From contig JANJUO010000625.1 of the NCBI GenBank assembly GCA_024710535.1, positions 1 through 6,328 on the forward strand: a stretch of 6,328 bases of DNA. Reading direction: 5' to 3'. Below the pieces are notes generated by a model that did no database searches, was not told the origin of the DNA, and worked only from the letters and a program-made list of their open reading frames with translations. Made by a program: the position numbers and the translations under genes. How positions within the stretch are numbered: position 1 is the stretch's first letter; the number at the start of each line of letters is the position of its first letter. Below, in pieces: positions 1 to 6,198 of the stretch. The stretch is from a bacterium. Lineage in GTDB: Bacteria; Bacteroidota; Ignavibacteria; Kapaibacteriales; UBA2268.

Positions 1-1
1 G

Positions 2-445
2 GTTGAGAGTGTTGTAAGTGTTCTGGAAACAAGCGCCAAACAAAAAAATATTAGTATTTCAAGTAATTATTCACCCGAATTAGTTCTTTATGCAGATATA
101 AATTTGATAATTACTATTGTTAGAAATCTCGTTTCTAATTCTATTAAATTCACAAAGAATAATGGAAAAATTGAGATAAATGCCGAACAATTTAGTGATG
201 AAGGCGGTAAATTTTCTGCAAAAATTTCAATAAAAGATACTGGTGTTGGTATGAATGAAACTCAGATAAATAAATTATTTAGCATCGGAGAATCAAATTC
301 TACTGTTGGCACTAATAAAGAAGAAGGAACCGGACTTGGATTGATACTTTGCAAGGAATTTGTAGAATTGCATAATGGCAAAATTTGGGTGGAAAGCGAG
401 CTAAATGTTGGCACCACATTCTATTTTACTATACCTGCTAAATAA
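2..445 (+). CDS. Sensor histidine kinase, C-terminal ATPase domain (5' truncated)
   Basis: The reading frame is open from base 2, so the gene begins upstream of the window; the TTG at 104 is internal and is not the start. The visible 147 residues are a HATPase_c catalytic domain of the GHKL fold, which binds ATP and phosphorylates a His in a dimerisation domain that would lie before the window. Seen directly: the N box RNLVSNSIKFT (residues 41-51 of the visible part), the G1 box DTGVGM (from base 236), and the G2 box GTGLGL (from base 326), followed by the usual closing strand pattern KIWVESELNVGTTFYFTIP. No receiver domain follows, since the stop comes directly after the ATPase domain, so the C-terminus is not a hybrid kinase. 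Input domain, signal and cognate regulator cannot be seen. No regulator gene is adjacent downstream. Family assignment is secure; function is open. Confidence 0.93.
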   Translation, partial: VESVVSVLETSAKQKNISISSNYSPELVLYADINLIITIVRNLVSNSIKFTKNNGKIEINAEQFSDEGGKFSAKISIKDTGVGMNETQINKLFSIGESNSTVGTNKEEGTGLGLILCKEFVELHNGKIWVESELNVGTTFYFTIPAK

Positions 446-512
446 TAATTTATTACAATAAAATAATTTTGAATTAGTTTATAAATTTTTTTATTTTCAA
501 TTTGGAAAGTTT

Positions 513-920
513 ATGAAAAGTTTAGGTGTCTATTTGAATTTTGACGGCACTTGCCGCGAAGCACTCAATTTCTATAAAGAATGTTTGGGTGGCGAAATTG
601 GCTATATGCAAACATTTGGCGAATCACCAATGCCTGTTTCCGATGAATCAAAAGATAGAATTATGCACGCAGATTTCAAATGTGATGAAATCTATTTTAT
701 GGCTTCGGATACTATGCCAGGAATGTCTGCTGGATTGTGTGGTCCAATTACATTGAACTTGGGATTTACTGATTTGCAAGAACAAGAGCAAGCATTCAAC
801 AAAATGGCAGAAGGCGGAAAAATTGAAATGGAGCTTCAAAATACTTTTTGGAAAGCAAAATTCGGAATGATTACCGACAAATTTGGTATAAAATGGATGT
901 TTAATTGTCCGATTGAATAG
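513..920 (+). CDS. PhnB-like VOC-fold protein (glyoxalase/bleomycin-resistance superfamily)
   Basis: This 135-residue protein matches the PhnB-like branch of the vicinal oxygen chelate fold. Recognisable family pieces are the opening YLNFDGTCREALNFYKECLGGE (residues 7-28), the central RIMHADFK block with His52, the MASD segment, and the closing TFWKAKFGMITDKFGIKWMFNC. The length is normal for a complete single-chain member, which usually dimerises. Members are often annotated as 3-demethylubiquinone methyltransferase-like or glyoxalase-like, but most have no proven substrate, so no reaction is assigned. The ATG at 513 is preceded by GGAAAG at 504-509, a weak but well-placed ribosome binding site. 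It lies 67 bases after the histidine kinase on the same strand with no clear terminator between, so read-through is possible, though nothing ties the two functionally. A hairpin terminator follows. Confidence 0.88.
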   Translation: MKSLGVYLNFDGTCREALNFYKECLGGEIGYMQTFGESPMPVSDESKDRIMHADFKCDEIYFMASDTMPGMSAGLCGPITLNLGFTDLQEQEQAFNKMAEGGKIEMELQNTFWKAKFGMITDKFGIKWMFNCPIE

Positions 921-935
921 TGAATTTAAATGGGA

Positions 936-959
936 AGCAATGGTGCTTGCTCCATTGTT
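936..959. other. Small inverted repeat between PhnB-like gene and terminator
   Basis: CAATGG (938-943) pairs with CCATTG (952-957) across an 8-base loop, with possible A-T and G-U pairs outside at 936-937/958-959. It sits just after the PhnB-like stop codon. It lacks a following T-run on either strand, so on its own it does not look like an intrinsic terminator. It could be a 3' stabilising hairpin upstream of the real terminator, or simply chance. Confidence 0.4.
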
Positions 960-963
960 AAAT

Positions 964-1001
964 AAAAAAAGGAACGCCATTAATTGTGACGTTCCTTTTT
1001 T
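964..1001. terminator. Bidirectional intrinsic terminator between PhnB-like gene and thioredoxin
   Basis: GGAACG (971-976) pairs with CGTTCC (990-995), with an A-run at 964-970 on one side and a T-run at 996-1001 on the other. Each strand therefore shows a GC-containing stem followed by U's. It lies between the stop of the + strand PhnB-like gene (920) and the stop of the - strand thioredoxin gene (1015), exactly where convergent genes would share a terminator. The loop (13 bases) can add a few further pairs. Confidence 0.85.
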
Positions 1002-1014
1002 CTTAAAAGTAAGA

Positions 1015-1338
1015 TTAAATATGGGCTTTGAGTCTTGCTTCAATCTGTGCTTTAGGAACTGCACCAACGATTTGGTCGACAACTTCACCGTTTTTGAAAA
1101 GAAGTAAAGTAGGAATAGAGCGAATACCATAATTTTGAGCAACCATTTGGTTGTTATCAACATCTAATTTGCAAATTTTTGCTTTGCCAGCATATTCAAC
1201 TGCAAGTTCTTCGATAGAAGGAGCAATCATTCTACAAGGACCACACCAAGTTGCCCAAAAATCAATTAAAACAGGAATGTTTGATTTCAATACTTCTGCA
1301 TCAAAAGTAGCATCAGTTAAATGAAGTGCGTTAGCCAT
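1015..1338 (-). CDS. trxA: Thioredoxin
   Basis: This is a complete 107-residue thioredoxin, the usual length of bacterial TrxA. It is a cytoplasmic dithiol-disulfide oxidoreductase that reduces target disulfides and is itself recharged by thioredoxin reductase. Seen directly: the active site WCGPC at residues 31-35 (Cys32, Cys35), the buried Asp26 ahead of it, Pro40 in the kinked helix, the cis-Pro loop SIPT with Pro76, and the final glycine Gly92 of the substrate groove. There is no signal peptide or lipobox, so it is not a periplasmic variant. The start is supported by CGGAG seven bases upstream. It is a single-gene unit, divergent from the UPF0173 hydrolase and convergent with the PhnB-like gene, with the shared hairpin terminator downstream. 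Nothing odd is seen in the sequence. Confidence 0.97.
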   Translation of the reverse strand: MANALHLTDATFDAEVLKSNIPVLIDFWATWCGPCRMIAPSIEELAVEYAGKAKICKLDVDNNQMVAQNYGIRSIPTLLLFKNGEVVDQIVGAVPKAQIEARLKAHI

Positions 1339-1345
1339 TTTATAA

Positions 1346-1350
1346 CTCCG
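1346..1350 (-). promoter_or_regulatory. Ribosome binding site of thioredoxin
   Basis: On the minus strand the sequence reads CGGAG, followed after seven bases by the ATG at 1338. This good Shine-Dalgarno match fixes the start and shows that the organism uses SD-led initiation. Confidence 0.8.
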
Positions 1351-1383
1351 AAAAATAAAATATTTAATAAATAAATTTTCAAT

Positions 1384-1389
1384 ATTATA
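1384..1389 (-). promoter_or_regulatory. Possible -10 element for thioredoxin
   Basis: The minus strand carries a perfect TATAAT here, about 45 bases before the trxA start, which would give a leader of roughly 38 bases. The hexamer 17 bases upstream (AATACA) matches only half of the -35 consensus. The region is very AT-rich and such hexamers arise easily by chance; an overlapping TATAAT also exists on the + strand at 1386-1391. Tentative. Confidence 0.3.
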
Positions 1390-1480
1390 ATAATTAACAA
1401 AAAAACTGTATTTTAGATTTTTGTTAGTTACAAGTATTTTAGACGAATTTATAAAATTTTATTTGATGGTTTGATTAATT

Positions 1481-1486
1481 GGTGGA
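1481..1486 (+). promoter_or_regulatory. Ribosome binding site that sets the UPF0173 start
   Basis: GGTGGA lies eight bases before the ATG at 1495. This favours 1495 over the in-frame TTG at 1471, which would add eight residues (INWWKKI-type) that are not part of the family's usual N-terminus and would place the SD inside the gene. Confidence 0.65.
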
Positions 1487-1494
1487 AAAAAATT

Positions 1495-2172
1495 ATGCTT
1501 AAAGTTACTTATTTATCGCATTCGGGTTTCATGTTTGATGATGGTTTTCATCGAGTATTGATAGACCCGTTTATAACCGGCAATTCAAATGCCAAGCATA
1601 CTCTTGAAGAGTTGAATGCTGATTTTATTGCATTAACACATGCTCATGGTGATCATCTTGGTGATGCTATTTCAATTGCTAAAGCCAATAAATCATTATT
1701 GATTACTGTTAATGAACTTGGAAATCATTTGGCAGAAATGGGTTTGAATACCCATAGAATGCACATTGGTGGTGCTTATAATTTTCCATTTGGAAGATTG
1801 AAATTCACAATTGCTCATCATGGATCATCGACTGCAGATGGTAAATATATGGGCGAACCAGCAGGAATTGTTTTGAAAATGGGTGGGCACACAATTTATC
1901 ATTGTGGCGATACTGGACTTTTTCTTGATATGAAATTAATTGGAGAAATCGACAAAATTTCATTAATGTTTGCTCCAATTGGTGATAATTTCACTATGGG
2001 AATTGATGATGCAGTAAAAGCTGTTGAGTTTGTTCATCCTGAAATTGCAATACCAATGCACTACAATACATTTCCAATTATCAAGGCAGATCCTTATGAA
2101 TTCAAAACAAAAGTTGAATCTCTCAGAAAAAAATGTATTGTGATGGAATTTGGCGAAACTTTGGAATTTTAA
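1495..2172 (+). CDS. UPF0173-type metal-dependent hydrolase (metallo-beta-lactamase fold)
   Basis: This 225-residue protein begins MLKVTYLSHSGFMF, the hallmark opening of the UPF0173/UlaG-like branch of the metallo-beta-lactamase superfamily (COG2220). The metal ligands are all visible: THAHGDH with His49, His51, Asp53 and His54; His108/His109 in IAHHGSS; Asp139 in HCGDTGLF; and His189 in IPMHYNTFP. The spacing and length fit a complete, probably active two-metal cytoplasmic hydrolase. The substrate of this family is not established (YtkL of Bacillus is a relative), so no reaction is claimed. The 55-base gap to uvrB contains no terminator, so the two genes may be co-transcribed; a repair-related role would be inference only. 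There is no signal peptide or membrane segment. Confidence 0.9.
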   Translation: MLKVTYLSHSGFMFDDGFHRVLIDPFITGNSNAKHTLEELNADFIALTHAHGDHLGDAISIAKANKSLLITVNELGNHLAEMGLNTHRMHIGGAYNFPFGRLKFTIAHHGSSTADGKYMGEPAGIVLKMGGHTIYHCGDTGLFLDMKLIGEIDKISLMFAPIGDNFTMGIDDAVKAVEFVHPEIAIPMHYNTFPIIKADPYEFKTKVESLRKKCIVMEFGETLEF

Positions 2173-2227
2173 AAGAATGAGTTTTCAATATCGTCAATGT
2201 TTAATTAATAATTAGAATGATTATAGA

Positions 2228-4252
2228 ATGTCAGGATTTGAATTAGTATCGAGTTATAAGCCAAGTGGAGATCAGCCAAAGGCAATTCAAGAATTGGTTG
2301 AAGGGATAAATCGTGGCGATAAGCATCAGTGTTTGCTTGGAGTTACCGGTTCGGGAAAAACTTTTACAATGTCGAATGTAATTGCCCAAACCCAAAAACC
2401 AACGCTGATTATTTCGCACAATAAGACTCTTGCGGCACAATTATATAGTGAATTTAAGGGTTTTTTCCCCAATAATGCAGTAGAATTTTTCATTTCTTAT
2501 TATGATTATTATCAGCCGGAAGCATATATTGTTAAAAGTGATACTTATATAGAGAAAGATTTTGCGATTAATGATGAAATTGATAGATTACGGCTTAAAG
2601 CCACAAGCAGTTTGGTGGAAGGCAGACGCGATGTTATTGTAGTTTCATCAGTTTCTTGTATTTATTCAATTGGAAGAAAGGAGGATTTTCTTGCATTTCT
2701 TTTTCCAATACATACAGGAATGATAATTTCAAGACAAGAATTGCTTTATAGATTAACTGCATTGCACTATACACGAAATGATTACGAATTCAAAAGAGGT
2801 ACATTCAGAGTTAGGGGAGATGTGATTGATATTATTCCTGCTTATGAAGATAAATCAGGCATTAGAATTGAAATGTTTGGTGATGAAATCGAGAAAATAT
2901 CAATTATTGATGCTCTTTCCGGACGGGTTTCGCATTCTGAGGATAATTTAACGCTTTATCCTGCAAAACTCTTTGTTACTAACGAAGATCAATTAAAAAA
3001 AGCAATGGTTGCAATCAAAGATGAATTGTATCATAGATTGAAAGAGCTTAATGGAGCCGGAAAAATGGTTGAAGCAATGCGTCTTGAGCAACGAACAATA
3101 TTTGATTTGGAAATGATGAAAGAAGTAGGTTATTGCTCCGGAATTGAGAATTATTCTATGCACTTAACAAATAGGCAAAAAGGTGATCGTCCACATTGTA
3201 TCTTTGATTTTTTTCCAGAAGATTATTTGCTTTTGATTGATGAGAGCCACGTTTCTGTGCCACAAGTTCGAGGAATGTATAATGGTGACCGATCCAGAAA
3301 AATGAGTTTGGTGGAGCATGGATTTCGTTTGCCTTCGGCTCTGGAAAATCGTCCTTTAAGATTTGATGAATTTGAATCGATTACAAATCAAATCGTTTAT
3401 GTGAGTGCCACCCCCGGACCTTATGAACTTGACAAATGCGAAGGAGTTGTTGTTGAGCAAGTGATTCGCCCAACTGGATTGCTCGATCCAGAAATTTCTG
3501 TGCGTCCAATCAAAACTCAAATTGATGATTTATTGAATGAAATCAGAAAGAGAATTGTAAAAAAAGAGAGAGTCTTGGTTACAACATTAACTAAGCGAAT
3601 GGCAGAAGATTTGGCAGAATATTTGAAAAATTTAAAAATTGAAGTTGATTATATTCACGCAGATATCGATTCTTTGCAGAGAGTGGAAATTATTAGAAAT
3701 TTAAGATTAGGTCATTCGGATGTGCTTGTTGGGGTGAATTTGCTTCGTGAAGGGCTGGATTTGCCAGAAGTTTCACTTGTTGCAGTACTTGATGCAGACA
3801 AAGAAGGATTTCTCCGTTCGGAACGCTCACTACTTCAAGTGGCTGGAAGAACTGCAAGAAATGTGGAAGGTCATGTGATTTTTTATGCTGATAGAATTAC
3901 AAATTCCATGAAATTAGTAATTGATGAAACCAAACGCAGACGCGAGTTGCAGATGGCATATAATATCGAACATAATATCAATCCGGTAACTGTATATAAA
4001 TCAATTGAAGAAATTTTGAGTTCTACTTCGATTGCAGATGTTAGTGCTCATCAAACAAAACGTAAGCAGGAATACATGGATAATAAACCTGCACCAAAAT
4101 TTGATCCATTATTTAATTTTATGTCGAAGGAGCAGAAAGAAGATCTTATTAATCAATTATTTTTAGAAATGAGAAATGCCGCAAAAGAACTCGATTTCGA
4201 AAGAGCAGCAGAACTAAGAGATGAAATTGAAAAATTGAAAAGCCAATTGTAA
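2228..4252 (+). CDS. uvrB: UvrABC system protein B (excinuclease subunit, DNA damage verification)
   Basis: UvrB is the central subunit of bacterial nucleotide excision repair: it is loaded by UvrA, inserts a beta-hairpin into the duplex to verify the lesion, and recruits UvrC for incision. The 674-residue protein is full length. Seen directly: the N-terminal YKPSGDQPKAI signature (10-20), Walker A GVTGSGKT (38-45), the beta-hairpin block rich in Tyr from Tyr91 to Asp111, the DESH Walker B (338-341), the LLREGLDLPEVSLVAVLDADKEGFLRS block, helicase motif VI as QVAGRTARN (from 537), and a C-terminal UVR coiled-coil domain (about 641-674) that contacts UvrC. Motif VI has Val where Thr is usual, a mild change. 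The start at 2228 gives the expected N-terminus, though no strong Shine-Dalgarno precedes it. No SOS box is evident upstream. Confidence 0.98.
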   Translation: MSGFELVSSYKPSGDQPKAIQELVEGINRGDKHQCLLGVTGSGKTFTMSNVIAQTQKPTLIISHNKTLAAQLYSEFKGFFPNNAVEFFISYYDYYQPEAYIVKSDTYIEKDFAINDEIDRLRLKATSSLVEGRRDVIVVSSVSCIYSIGRKEDFLAFLFPIHTGMIISRQELLYRLTALHYTRNDYEFKRGTFRVRGDVIDIIPAYEDKSGIRIEMFGDEIEKISIIDALSGRVSHSEDNLTLYPAKLFVTNEDQLKKAMVAIKDELYHRLKELNGAGKMVEAMRLEQRTIFDLEMMKEVGYCSGIENYSMHLTNRQKGDRPHCIFDFFPEDYLLLIDESHVSVPQVRGMYNGDRSRKMSLVEHGFRLPSALENRPLRFDEFESITNQIVYVSATPGPYELDKCEGVVVEQVIRPTGLLDPEISVRPIKTQIDDLLNEIRKRIVKKERVLVTTLTKRMAEDLAEYLKNLKIEVDYIHADIDSLQRVEIIRNLRLGHSDVLVGVNLLREGLDLPEVSLVAVLDADKEGFLRSERSLLQVAGRTARNVEGHVIFYADRITNSMKLVIDETKRRRELQMAYNIEHNINPVTVYKSIEEILSSTSIADVSAHQTKRKQEYMDNKPAPKFDPLFNFMSKEQKEDLINQLFLEMRNAAKELDFERAAELRDEIEKLKSQL

Positions 4253-4268
4253 GAATTACAATAGAATC

Positions 4269-4299
4269 AAAAAACCCCACAAATCTATGTGGGGTTTTT
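4269..4299. terminator. Bidirectional intrinsic terminator between uvrB and the ODP gene
   Basis: CCCCACA (4275-4281) pairs perfectly with TGTGGGG (4288-4294) over a six-base loop, flanked by an A-run (4269-4274) and a T-run (4295-4299). It starts 17 bases after the uvrB stop and lies 45 bases beyond the stop of the convergent minus-strand ODP gene, so it can end transcription from both sides. Confidence 0.92.
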
Positions 4300-4344
4300 C
4301 AGTTTTTTAAAATAAAATATTATTTGAAATATTTGAATTTGAAA

Positions 4345-5169
4345 TTAAATCTGATTTTTTGCCAAAGATTTATCGAATCTCCAGCCCATCCAAGTAGTAT
4401 GATAAATATCAACATCTTCTTGACCTTTGTTCCATCTTCCAACATCCAAATGCTCAAGCCAATTCAAGAATTTATTCACATTTTCACCGGCAAAAATCGA
4501 ACCGTGCTGTGGACAAATCATTTTTGGATTAATAGCACGTGCGCGGTTTACCCATTCTCTCAATGCTCTTGAAGAAGGCATCCAACGTAAGTGGAATGCT
4601 TCCATATATTTAATGTGACTACTAAAATCTGATACAAACATATCATGCTCGCCCGGAGGTAATAATGCCGCACCAATATCACCGGAAAAAAGAATATCGG
4701 CAATTGGATCATACACAGAAAAGTTACCGGATGAATGGCAGTAATGAGCTGGAACAAAATACACTTTTGCTTTGGTGGAGCCAATATTTACAGCCATACC
4801 ATCATCGGGAATTCCAGTTAATTTGAAATCTGTTCCCATACCAAAATGAGCCAAAAATCCCTGCCAAATCCATGAACAATATACCTTCAAATCTGTTGAC
4901 AAATCTGCCCAAAGAGCAAGAGATGAAGCAATATCCGGATCTTGATGGCTTGCAAAAACAGCTTTAATATTCTCAGTTGAGATATGTCTTGTCAATTCAG
5001 TTAAAACTTGTGGGAAAATTTCAATTCCACCCGGATCTAGCAGAATTGCTTCGTTATTGTGAATAATTACATATTCATTGGTATCGATAACTTCCTTTTT
5101 TTTATCGTCATCTCTGCCAATTACCAACCACTTATGAGGTCCTTCCTCAAAAAGAATTTGACTTTTCAT
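4345..5169 (-). CDS. Oxygen-binding di-iron protein (ODP), flavodiiron-like beta-lactamase fold
   Basis: This 274-residue protein is a stand-alone flavodiiron-type metallo-beta-lactamase domain of the ODP family. Family marks are the opening ILFEEGPHKWLVIGRD, IDTNEYVI, LLDPGG (43-48), and the metal motif SHQDPD with His75, Asp77 and Asp79, where true flavodiiron NO/O2 reductases have HxExD. Further likely ligands are His145 in HYCHSSGNF (His142 is the alternative), Asp164 in FSGDIG and His222 in CPQHG. No flavodoxin domain follows, so it lacks the FMN that enzymatic relatives use to reduce O2 or NO; a sensing or O2-binding role fits better. Characterised ODPs (Treponema denticola, Thermotoga maritima) bind O2 as a di-iron peroxo adduct and, in T. 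denticola, signal to chemotaxis. The upstream MCP-like gene, 11 bases away, agrees with that linkage. Family call is strong; the sensory role here is inferred. Confidence 0.92.
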   Translation of the reverse strand: MKSQILFEEGPHKWLVIGRDDDKKKEVIDTNEYVIIHNNEAILLDPGGIEIFPQVLTELTRHISTENIKAVFASHQDPDIASSLALWADLSTDLKVYCSWIWQGFLAHFGMGTDFKLTGIPDDGMAVNIGSTKAKVYFVPAHYCHSSGNFSVYDPIADILFSGDIGAALLPPGEHDMFVSDFSSHIKYMEAFHLRWMPSSRALREWVNRARAINPKMICPQHGSIFAGENVNKFLNWLEHLDVGRWNKGQEDVDIYHTTWMGWRFDKSLAKNQI

Positions 5170-5176
5170 TTATTAA

Positions 5177-5182
5177 CTCCTT
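5177..5182 (-). promoter_or_regulatory. Ribosome binding site of ODP overlapping the upstream stop codon
   Basis: On the minus strand the stop codon TAA of the MCP-like gene runs straight into GGAG, giving TAAGGAG, seven bases before the ODP ATG. The strong AAGGAG fixes the ODP start, and its overlap with the stop suggests translational coupling between the two genes. Confidence 0.85.
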
Positions 5183-5951
5183 ATTTAATCATTATCTTTG
5201 TTAGTAAATTCAAACTGACACTTAATTTTTCTGAAATTAGAAACAACCTTTTATCCAGCCTGCCAACCAATTCTTTGATATTGCTAACCAAAGAATTGAA
5301 ATTTTTCTTGTCGCCCTGCAAATATGATGATTCAATCATAATATTCGACCCCATATAGTCAGCAATTAAGCCATTTCTTCTTGCTCTATCGATTTTCACT
5401 CTAATATTATTTATCAAACTTTGAATATCACTAAAATTTTTATTAATAATATTGAGCAAATAAACATTCCTTTCGGCTAATTTTTTTATGTTTATAATTT
5501 GGTCTGGAGATGCTTTATATAAAGCAGGGCTTTGATGAAGTTTCTCGAGCACTCTAACGTTCAGCAAATCGAAATTGCTACTTGAAAAACTGCTGTTCAT
5601 TTCTTTGAATGTTAAATTTAGCATTTTTTCGAGTGCAACAGAAAATTGCATCAATCGCCTAACAGCCATTGAAGTTGCAGTAATATTATCTGCCAAATTA
5701 CCGGGTCGCACTTCCAATTCTTCCAAATCAGGAGCAATTTGTACGGGCAACTCAGATAAGAAACCGGATAGGGTAATCAAAGATCTCCCTTCATTATTCC
5801 CAATTTTTGCGGCATGAACGATACCATTGATGGCAAGCAGTTTTAATTCTGCGCTAATGCCCTTTAATTCACGAGTATTATGCAATACTTCAATACCGAT
5901 TTTGAAGATTTGTGCAATTCCTTGCTGAAAGTGTGTTATTGTTAAACCCAT
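5181..5951 (-). CDS. Divergent MCP-like signalling protein, partner of ODP
   Basis: This 256-residue protein is predicted to be almost all helical, with no signal peptide, no hydrophobic membrane span and no recognisable sensor domain. Residues 31-68 (ISAELKLLAINGIVHAAKIG, then EGRSLITLSGFLSEL) line up with the hairpin tip of methyl-accepting chemotaxis proteins (QTNLLALNAAIEAARAG, then GRGFAVVA-EVR-LA). The tip Asn (Asn42), the Ala-Ala pair and Gly-Arg (55-56) are kept, but the usual Glu is His46 and the loop has one extra residue. The tip comes only about 30 residues from the N-terminus, so a normal long antiparallel hairpin cannot form around it. Residues 195-232, with Asn203 and Glu207, faintly resemble a second tip. 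It is the first gene of a unit with ODP, supporting a role in relaying ODP's state. Whether it contacts CheA/CheW is unknown; it could act with another helical partner. Confidence 0.75.
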   Translation of the reverse strand: MGLTITHFQQGIAQIFKIGIEVLHNTRELKGISAELKLLAINGIVHAAKIGNNEGRSLITLSGFLSELPVQIAPDLEELEVRPGNLADNITATSMAVRRLMQFSVALEKMLNLTFKEMNSSFSSSNFDLLNVRVLEKLHQSPALYKASPDQIINIKKLAERNVYLLNIINKNFSDIQSLINNIRVKIDRARRNGLIADYMGSNIMIESSYLQGDKKNFNSLVSNIKELVGRLDKRLFLISEKLSVSLNLLTKIMIK

Positions 5952-5959
5952 AGTTCAAA

Positions 5960-5964
5960 CCCTT
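5960..5964 (-). promoter_or_regulatory. Ribosome binding site of the MCP-like gene
   Basis: The minus strand reads AAGGG eight bases before the ATG at 5951. It supports this start, and therefore supports the unusually short stretch ahead of the MCP-like tip being genuine rather than a mis-called start. Confidence 0.7.
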
Positions 5965-6035
5965 GATTTTTCTATCGTAATTTTTTAGTGAAAAACTTTT
6001 TTAAAATATACACCTTTTCACTTCTTAAATTTAAT

Positions 6036-6084
6036 AAATATTTGTTGCAAAAAAAATACTTAATTAATTATACAACAAATATTT
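6036..6084. repeat. Perfect 12-base inverted repeat upstream of the MCP-like/ODP unit
   Basis: AAATATTTGTTG at 6036-6047 is the exact reverse complement of CAACAAATATTT at 6073-6084, separated by 25 bases that include the palindrome TTAATTAA. The arms flank a TATAAT on the minus strand (6067-6072), and the repeat's centre (about 6060) falls where transcription from that element would begin. It could be a paired operator or a leader stem-loop. The 247-base gap is so AT-rich that chance has perhaps a several-percent share by rough estimate. Confidence 0.5.
6067..6072 (-). promoter_or_regulatory. Possible -10 element for the MCP-like/ODP unit
   Basis: A perfect TATAAT on the minus strand abuts one arm of the inverted repeat and would give a leader of roughly 108 bases. 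The hexamer 17 bases upstream (TTACCG) matches half of the -35 consensus. It is the best candidate in the 247-base gap, but AT-richness makes it tentative. Confidence 0.3.
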
Positions 6085-6198
6085 TTTATCGGTAATAAAC
6101 ATATAAATCATTAGTAAGAAAAATCCCCAAAACAATTTTTTTTTGTGTTAATATCTTAATCAAATATTCAAAATTTGGTATAAATAAAATTTACATAA

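Noticed and set aside
104..445. TTG at 104 as the start of a small 113-residue ATPase-like protein
   Set aside because: The frame is open back to base 2 with sequence typical of the start of a histidine kinase ATPase domain (SPELVLYADINLI), so the gene is simply cut by the window edge.
446..512. Possible terminator after the histidine kinase (TTTAT/ATAAA hairpin)
   Set aside because: Only five A-T pairs with no GC and no clean T-run; too weak to call.
648..1163. 171-residue minus-strand open frame across the PhnB-like gene and the thioredoxin end
   Set aside because: It is antisense to a clear PhnB-like gene, crosses the terminator hairpin, overlaps trxA in another frame and has no family resemblance or start signal.
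1408..1443. Direct repeat GTATTTTAGA at 1408-1417 and 1434-1443 in the trxA/UPF0173 divergent region
   Set aside because: Ten bases repeated once in a very AT-rich 156-base gap is readily expected by chance, and the spacing does not match a recognisable operator or promoter.
1471..1494. Upstream TTG start for the UPF0173 hydrolase
   Set aside because: The added eight residues do not fit the family's N-terminus, and GGTGGA at 1481-1486 is ideally placed for the ATG at 1495.
5059..5817. Plus-strand open frames at 5059-5358 and 5575-5817
   Set aside because: They lie antisense to the ODP and MCP-like genes, which have strong family motifs and ribosome binding sites; these are shadow frames in AT-rich DNA.
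6120..6198. Terminator for the right-edge aminotransferase gene (A/T runs and imperfect CAAAT/ATTTG pairing)
   Set aside because: No stem with GC content followed by a T-run could be found; the homopolymer runs alone do not support a call.
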